The notes under the pieces are model-generated. The model made no database searches. It was not told the origin of the DNA and worked only from the letters and a program-made list of their open reading frames with translations. A stretch of 17,046 nt of DNA from Enterobacteriaceae bacterium UBA3516 (lineage in GTDB: Bacteria > Pseudomonadota > Gammaproteobacteria > Enterobacterales > Enterobacteriaceae): the NCBI GenBank assembly GCA_002377245.1, contig DFPL01000084.1, positions 1 to 17,046 on the forward strand. Reading direction: 5' to 3'. Every line of letters begins with the position of its first letter. Positions within the stretch are counted from its first letter, which is position 1. Positions 12,808 to 17,046 of the stretch are shown in pieces. Made by a program: the position numbers and the translations under genes.

Positions 12808-13864
12808 TACCCTGGCGCGGGTTTTCACGCCGCACGGCAACATCGTCTACACGGCGAATGATTTTCGCCAGACCCTGCGTATCGTGTTCGCCGGGATGAT
12901 TGCGCTGAGCATTTCAAGTTTCTACAACACCAGCTATGGCGTGTTCTACGTCGTCTATCCGGTCATGCTGCTTTCGCTGGTGCCGGTGTTTAACCGCCAC
13001 GTAGCGAAGCAGTTCATCTTTAGCGCGGTGATCAACTGCGTAGAGATGGTGCTGATCATTGGCTTCCTGGCGAAGTGGCCAGTGATAATGACGCTGGTGG
13101 TGTTCGGTCTCTACGTGATGCGCTTTCGCTTTATGAGCAAAGGGCCGCTGTTTCTGTTCGGCTCTGCCGGGGTGGTGTGCCAGAGCACGATGCTCAACTT
13201 TATGAGCTACCCGACCAGCGACTGGCATACGCTGATTTTCTCTAATATTGAAGCCAGCGTGATGGCGGTGATGCTCAGTGCGCTGATGAACTACCTGATC
13301 CCGGATGTGGCCCCGCGTAATCCCCCTCCGAGGATCGAGAAAAGCGATGCCCGGGTGCGCCATGAATCGCTGCTTTCCGGCACGGTGGCGACGATGATCT
13401 TCGTGGTCTTCCAGCTCAGCGATCTCAGCGACTCCTTGTCGGCACTCATGGCGGGGGTGCTGATCCTCTTCCCGATGCATTATCGCGGGGCGGTAATGAG
13501 TTCCATCTGGCGCGTGGTGGGGGTGATGCTCGCCTGTCTCTATATTCTGCTGGTGCAACTGGTGCTCTATAACCACAGTAGCCATATGTTGCTGATGATG
13601 CCGCTGATAGGCCTTGGGCTGGCGTTCAGCGCGCGGCTGCACGTGATGGAAAAGGTTGGTGCTGGCGTGGGGTTTGCCAGCGTCACGACCATCGGCATTA
13701 TGTTTGGGCAGAATCTGCACCCCGACACGGATCTGGTGTTCAGCGATCTCTACCGTATTGTCTCGGTCACGGTCGCTTTACTGGGCACGCTGACGATGGT
13801 CTTCCTGGTGCACCTGATCCTGAACCGCTTCGAGGCGACGCGATTCGTGATTGAGGATCAATAG
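12797..13864 (+). CDS. DUF2955 inner-membrane protein, putative exporter partner of the HlyD-type adaptor
   Basis: A polytopic 355-residue membrane protein of the DUF2955 family, related in layout to the aromatic-acid exporter/FUSC group (AaeB, YccS). Two blocks of hydrophobic helices occupy about residues 25-170 and 190-345, separated by a polar stretch (IPDVAPRNPPPRIEKSDARVRHES). DFRQTLRIVFAGMIALSISSFYNTSYGVFYVVYPVMLL marks the start of the first block. It overlaps the adaptor gene by 11 bp. Together with the adaptor it resembles the AaeAB pair, which exports aromatic carboxylic acids in E. coli; substrate here is unknown. The 3' end overlaps the convergent DUF2164 gene by 7 bp, so no terminator separates them. 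Confidence 0.88.
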   Translation: MSINTLARVFTPHGNIVYTANDFRQTLRIVFAGMIALSISSFYNTSYGVFYVVYPVMLLSLVPVFNRHVAKQFIFSAVINCVEMVLIIGFLAKWPVIMTLVVFGLYVMRFRFMSKGPLFLFGSAGVVCQSTMLNFMSYPTSDWHTLIFSNIEASVMAVMLSALMNYLIPDVAPRNPPPRIEKSDARVRHESLLSGTVATMIFVVFQLSDLSDSLSALMAGVLILFPMHYRGAVMSSIWRVVGVMLACLYILLVQLVLYNHSSHMLLMMPLIGLGLAFSARLHVMEKVGAGVGFASVTTIGIMFGQNLHPDTDLVFSDLYRIVSVTVALLGTLTMVFLVHLILNRFEATRFVIEDQ

Positions 13865-14097
13865 ATTTTCTTCAGATCCATCTCTTCCTGAATATGTTCG
13901 CTGTAGGCCATGTGGGTGCGGATCGCTTCGTCGATCCCGGCGTTAAACAGTACCGGGCCAAGATTCTCGATAACGAAATCCACGAAAAACTCGGCGTCGA
14001 ATTGCTCCAGTTCGAGGTCGAAATGTTCGGTGCAGTAGTGCTTAAGTTTTTCGCGTAGCAGATCGCGTTCGCCTTGGCTGAGATCAATTTTGCTCAT
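13858..14097 (-). CDS. DUF2164 family protein
   Basis: A 79-residue acidic cytoplasmic protein of the DUF2164 family (COG5460), function unknown. The opening LSQGERDLLREKLKHYCTEHFDLELEQFDAEFFVDFVIENLGPVLFNAGIDEA holds the conserved family core, predicted as helices with an acidic surface. AAGG at about eight bases before ATG 14097 supports the start. Its last 7 bp overlap the end of the DUF2955 gene on the other strand. It sits upstream of nothing on its own strand within this window and appears monocistronic. Confidence 0.88.
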   Translation of the reverse strand: MSKIDLSQGERDLLREKLKHYCTEHFDLELEQFDAEFFVDFVIENLGPVLFNAGIDEAIRTHMAYSEHIQEEMDLKKIY

Positions 14098-14216
14098 GAG
14101 AATGCCTTAAAAAAGAAAAGGGCATCATAGCAGAGATGGGGGAGCAGGCGACGACAGCGCCACCCGCCCAACGTCCTCACCCACTGCGCTCACTGCGGCA
14201 GTGCCGTGGCGGGGGA
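14098..14216. other. intergenic region between DUF2164 and mdtM genes
   Basis: It contains the DUF2164 leader on one side. Near the mdtM stop there is a small hairpin CACTG (14191-14195)/CAGTG (14199-14203) inside GC-rich sequence, without a convincing T run. No gene is seen. Confidence 0.4.
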
Positions 14217-15476
14217 TTAGTGATCAGCAGGCAGAGATGACGGGCCGTCAGCGGCGTTTTCGTATTGCTTCACCCGGCGTATCAGGCTTAACAGGCACAT
14301 GACCGCCAGCCCGCCTGCTACCAGCGCCAGCATATGGAACGGGATCCGCCCGCCGGCAGAAAACCACAACCAGCGTGCCCCCTCGATGGCGAGGGCAACG
14401 GTGCTCAGCACCACAATGTTAAGGGAGGCGGAGACGGTGCCTTTTGGCAGATCGTTGGAAAAAAGGGTGAAGCGGTAAAGCGTGGAAAAAATCAGCCCGA
14501 TGCCAAAAGCATAAAGACTGGTGCCTGCCACCGACCACAGCCAGAGGTGCGGAAAGAGCAGGTTTCCGGCAATCAGCATCACCAGCCCGGCAAGCTGGAA
14601 CGGTATCGAACGGCGAATATAACGCGGATCGGTGGGATCCTCGACAAAACGCATCATGACAATATTGGCCGCGATCAGCGCGCCAAAAACCGGGATCTGC
14701 GCCCAGGCAAACTCTGCCGTGGTCATGCCGCCTGTATCAATGAGGATAACCGGCGAGACGGCGACCCAGGTCATCAGCGGGATGTAATAGAGTGCAAGCG
14801 TGGCCGCGCCATTGAGGAATACGCGGTTACGAAACACGGCGTAAAAGTCCTGCGCCACCGCTTTCGCCCGCAGGGGCGCGTTCTGCTTTTTGACGGTTTC
14901 TGGCATTGCCAATACAAGGCTAAGCCAGGCGATAAAACCGAACGCGGCGATCACACCGAAGATCACCTTCCAGTGCACGAAGTGCATTAAGGCTGCGCCG
15001 CTCAGGGGGCCTATAACCGGGGCGAGCAGGACGACCGAGGTGATCATCGACATTAGTTTGATCGCTTTCGTCGGCTCAAAGGCTTCCTGAATGGTGACGT
15101 AACCCACGGTGGAGATAAAACAGATGCTGGTGCCCTGGACAAAGCGCGCCACCAGGAATTGCTCAAAGCTGGTGGTGAACAGGGTGGCGATGCAGGCCAG
15201 GGTAAAAACCAGCGCGCCGGTCAGGAGAACCGGGCGGCGGCCAATTCTGTCCGAGAGTGGCCCGAGCAGCCATTGCAGCGCCATGCCGCCCGCCATATAC
15301 AGGCTCACCGAGAGCGGGGCCAGGCTGACGTCACCGTCAAAGTCGCGCACCACCTGAATGATCCCCGGCTGGATCATATCGGTAGTCAGATAGGCGGCAA
15401 AGTCATACAACACCAGCGCCATCGGGAAAATAAAGGCCCCGCCGTAGCGAGCGAAAAAAGCAGACTTCCATGGCAT
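14217..15476 (-). CDS. mdtM: MdtM (YjiO), MFS multidrug and alkali-cation/proton antiporter
   Basis: Inner-membrane 12-helix transporter of the DHA1 drug:H+ antiporter family. In E. coli it exports chloramphenicol, quaternary ammonium compounds and bile salts and helps growth at alkaline pH. It has 419 residues against 410 in E. coli, with end-to-end similarity: PMALVLYDFAAYLTTDMIQPGI, motif A GPLSDRIGRRPV (72-83), RFVQGTSICF, MPETVKKQ and GIGLIF-TLYRFTLFSNDLPKGTVSASLN. The residues equivalent to functionally important E. coli D22 and R108 are D25 and R111, so it should be active. AAGGAG seven bases before ATG 15476 sets the start. It lies 79 bp downstream of yjiN on the same strand and could be partly co-transcribed with it. 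Confidence 0.95.
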   Translation of the reverse strand: MPWKSAFFARYGGAFIFPMALVLYDFAAYLTTDMIQPGIIQVVRDFDGDVSLAPLSVSLYMAGGMALQWLLGPLSDRIGRRPVLLTGALVFTLACIATLFTTSFEQFLVARFVQGTSICFISTVGYVTIQEAFEPTKAIKLMSMITSVVLLAPVIGPLSGAALMHFVHWKVIFGVIAAFGFIAWLSLVLAMPETVKKQNAPLRAKAVAQDFYAVFRNRVFLNGAATLALYYIPLMTWVAVSPVILIDTGGMTTAEFAWAQIPVFGALIAANIVMMRFVEDPTDPRYIRRSIPFQLAGLVMLIAGNLLFPHLWLWSVAGTSLYAFGIGLIFSTLYRFTLFSNDLPKGTVSASLNIVVLSTVALAIEGARWLWFSAGGRIPFHMLALVAGGLAVMCLLSLIRRVKQYENAADGPSSLPADH

Positions 15477-15555
15477 AACCGACTCCTTTTAGGGCTTAAA
15501 AACAGATCCAGTGTGCTGGCAGACAATTTTTATGTCGAGGATAATAGGCTGTTTT

Positions 15556-16836
15556 TTATCCACCTGAGAGCGCGAGTAGCGAAGGGATCTGCGACAGCAG
15601 ATAAAGCACCAGACCAATACTACCGCCGACCAGGGTGCCATTAATGCGGATAAACTGCAGGTCTTTACCGATATTCAGCTCAACCTGATGTGACATATCC
15701 CGTGCATCCCAGCTTTTTACCGTATCGCTGATGTGGCGGGTCAGGAAGCGGGCGAAATCAGGCGCGACGCTGTGCGCCGCCTGCTCCAGGTGCTCGTTCA
15801 GCGAGGTGCGCAGGGCGTTATCCGCCAGCAGGGTTTCACCAAACCACAGGCCCGCTTCGGTGATACGCAGCCTGATGCGGGAATCGTCGGACTGCATGTC
15901 GGTTTTAATCCATGCCCGCAGATCGCCCCACATCTCCCCCAGATAGCGGTTAAAGGCCTCGTCTTCTTTCAGATACTGCTTGATGTTGTCGGCGCGGGCC
16001 GCCATCTCCGGGTCGTGTTTCAGGTTGTCGATAAGCTTCAGCGCGGCGCGGTCAAAGGCGCGACGGATCTGGTGCGCGCTATCATGGGTGACATCATCCA
16101 GCAGGGTGTTTACCGCGCGGGTCACCATCTCGGCACTTTGCTCGCCGAGCCATTCGGTGGGAAGGATTTTGGCCTTACGGGGGTGTTCGGTCTTCAGCCA
16201 GCGCACAACCTGAGTGGCGATGAACTCGCGGCTACTCTCTTTTTGCAGCAGTTGCATCATCTGGCCGATCAATGCATCAAGCAGGACCTGGTGGCGCTGG
16301 TTTTTGGTCATGCTCTCCAGCATCGAGGCGCTGGTCTGGGTTAAATCCACCTTATCGATGGCGCGATGAACGGCCCGCTTGAGCAAGTTTTTGATCCGCG
16401 TATCGTCGGCCAGTTCCATAAACCCGCTCATCACCTGAAGCAGATGCTGGCCCACGCGGCGGGCGTTATCCGGCTGGCTGAACCAGGCGCCAATCATCTG
16501 CGCGGGCTGGTGGCGATGAATCAGCTCTACCAGCGATTGGGTATCAAGGAATTTTTCCTGCACGAACTGGCCGAGATTGTCGCCAATCCGGTCTTTGTTG
16601 CGCGGAATGATCGCCGTGTGACGCGAGATGAACGGAATGGGTACCCGACGAAACAGCGCCACCACCGCAAACCAGTCCGCCAGGGCGCCGACCATCGCCG
16701 CTTCGGCAATCGCTTTCACTCCGCTTACCCAGAAATTAGGTTGCAGAAAGAGGGTGGTAGCAAAGACCGCTGCGGCAATCAGCAGTAATGAAAGCGCCAG
16801 CCGTTTGGCCCGTTTGAGTTCGGTAATTTTATCCAT
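15556..16836 (-). CDS. yjiN: YjiN, DUF445 inner-membrane protein
   Basis: A 426-residue DUF445 protein; the length equals that of E. coli YjiN when started at ATG 16836 (MDKITELKRAKR). Upstream in-frame ATGs (16848 and beyond) have no clear ribosome binding site and lie outside the conserved region. An N-terminal membrane segment ALSLLLIAAAVFATTLFLQ is followed by the highly conserved NFWVSGVKAIAEAAMVGALADWFAVVALFRRVPIPFISRHTAIIPRNKDRIGDNLGQFVQEKFLDTQ stretch in two blocks. A long helical domain and a C-terminal membrane helix (GTLVGGSIGLVLYLLSQIPSLLAL) complete it. The topology suggests a periplasmic or cytoplasmic helical body anchored at both ends. Its role is unknown to me. Confidence 0.94.
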   Translation of the reverse strand: MDKITELKRAKRLALSLLLIAAAVFATTLFLQPNFWVSGVKAIAEAAMVGALADWFAVVALFRRVPIPFISRHTAIIPRNKDRIGDNLGQFVQEKFLDTQSLVELIHRHQPAQMIGAWFSQPDNARRVGQHLLQVMSGFMELADDTRIKNLLKRAVHRAIDKVDLTQTSASMLESMTKNQRHQVLLDALIGQMMQLLQKESSREFIATQVVRWLKTEHPRKAKILPTEWLGEQSAEMVTRAVNTLLDDVTHDSAHQIRRAFDRAALKLIDNLKHDPEMAARADNIKQYLKEDEAFNRYLGEMWGDLRAWIKTDMQSDDSRIRLRITEAGLWFGETLLADNALRTSLNEHLEQAAHSVAPDFARFLTRHISDTVKSWDARDMSHQVELNIGKDLQFIRINGTLVGGSIGLVLYLLSQIPSLLALSGG

Positions 16837-16905
16837 GGTGTTAAGCATAGAGCCAGGCGGTGAATTTCGCAGAGTTTTCAAGGTGCAACAGAAAGCGGAT
16901 TATTT

Positions 16906-17046
16906 CCCCTCACCCCAGCCCTCTCCCGAATGGGCTGAGGAATCCCCACAAAATAATACGAGCACGGACAGTTCCCTCGCCCCACCGGGGAGAGGGCCAG
17001 GGTGAGGGGGAAAATGCGGCTCTGAAGGTCATTCCGTTCACCTTAT
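16906..17046. repeat. complete palindromic intergenic repeat (REP/BIME-like) upstream of yjiN
   Basis: The left arm at 16906-16927 and the right arm at 16988-17009 are inverted copies matching at 20 of 22 positions, both with the CCCTCACCC/GGGTGAGGG theme. About 60 nt separates them. The flank from 17011 to the window end shares about 75 percent identity with 682-717, so the repeat unit extends beyond the palindrome. Such elements are common between genes in Enterobacter and relatives. It may continue past the window. Confidence 0.8.

Noticed and set aside
14334..16344. Long + strand frames opposite mdtM and yjiN (up to 218 and 203 codons)
   Set aside because: Both genes on the minus strand are recognised end to end; the opposite frames show no domain and are mirror frames.
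16906..17046. CRISPR or phage attachment site
   Set aside because: The repeats are one inverted pair with a family copy elsewhere, not a regular array, and no integrase is nearby.

Overview
The window looks like an Enterobacter-type enterobacterial chromosome segment (Enterobacter, Lelliottia, Leclercia or a close relative). I base this on clear orthologues of the E. coli genes yjiR, yjiS, mdtM (yjiO) and yjiN, on the general codon style, and on a palindromic intergenic repeat with CCCTCACCC/GGGTGAGGG arms. The species assignment is an inference.

Layout. Positions 1-664 hold one end of an IS110-family insertion sequence that runs off the left edge: a partial DEDD transposase on the minus strand plus about 197 nt of non-coding end. 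It sits inside one arm of the palindromic repeat, and a complete copy of that repeat lies at 16906-17046. The non-coding end contains two short segments that match the two sides of the repeat target around a CT core, as a bridge-RNA target loop would. This is the most interesting structure in the window.

Positions 700-4190 form an iron-uptake module. An AraC/PchR-type regulator with a Fur-like box in its promoter precedes a FoxA/FhuA-type TonB-dependent siderophore receptor. The receptor promoter carries a 14-bp direct repeat at a 21-bp period, a likely AraC-type operator, followed by a Fur-like box over the promoter and finally a terminator after the gene.

Positions 4200-6007 hold the divergent pair yjiR (MocR-type regulator) and yjiS (DUF1127), with four copies of an ATACAGAT-like motif between them. 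Positions 6055-7930 carry an orphan ClpP-like protease with a Ser-His-Asn triad and a periplasmic DUF1176 protein. Positions 7957-9716 hold an NQO1-like quinone reductase divergent from a LysR regulator.

Positions 9845-11184 carry an ankyrin-repeat protein, a 23-codon remnant of a BrnT toxin gene and an intact BrnA antitoxin. The toxin appears to have lost its middle while its start and end remain. Positions 11217-13864 form a self-contained export operon: a MarR regulator with a perfect palindromic operator, an HlyD-type adaptor and a DUF2955 inner-membrane protein. A DUF2164 protein converges on it. Positions 14217-16836 hold mdtM (MFS drug/alkali exporter) and yjiN (DUF445), both on the minus strand.

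Several of these units are a regulator beside its likely target, which suggests a variable region built from independent modules between more conserved yji genes. No rRNA, tRNA or CRISPR array was seen.
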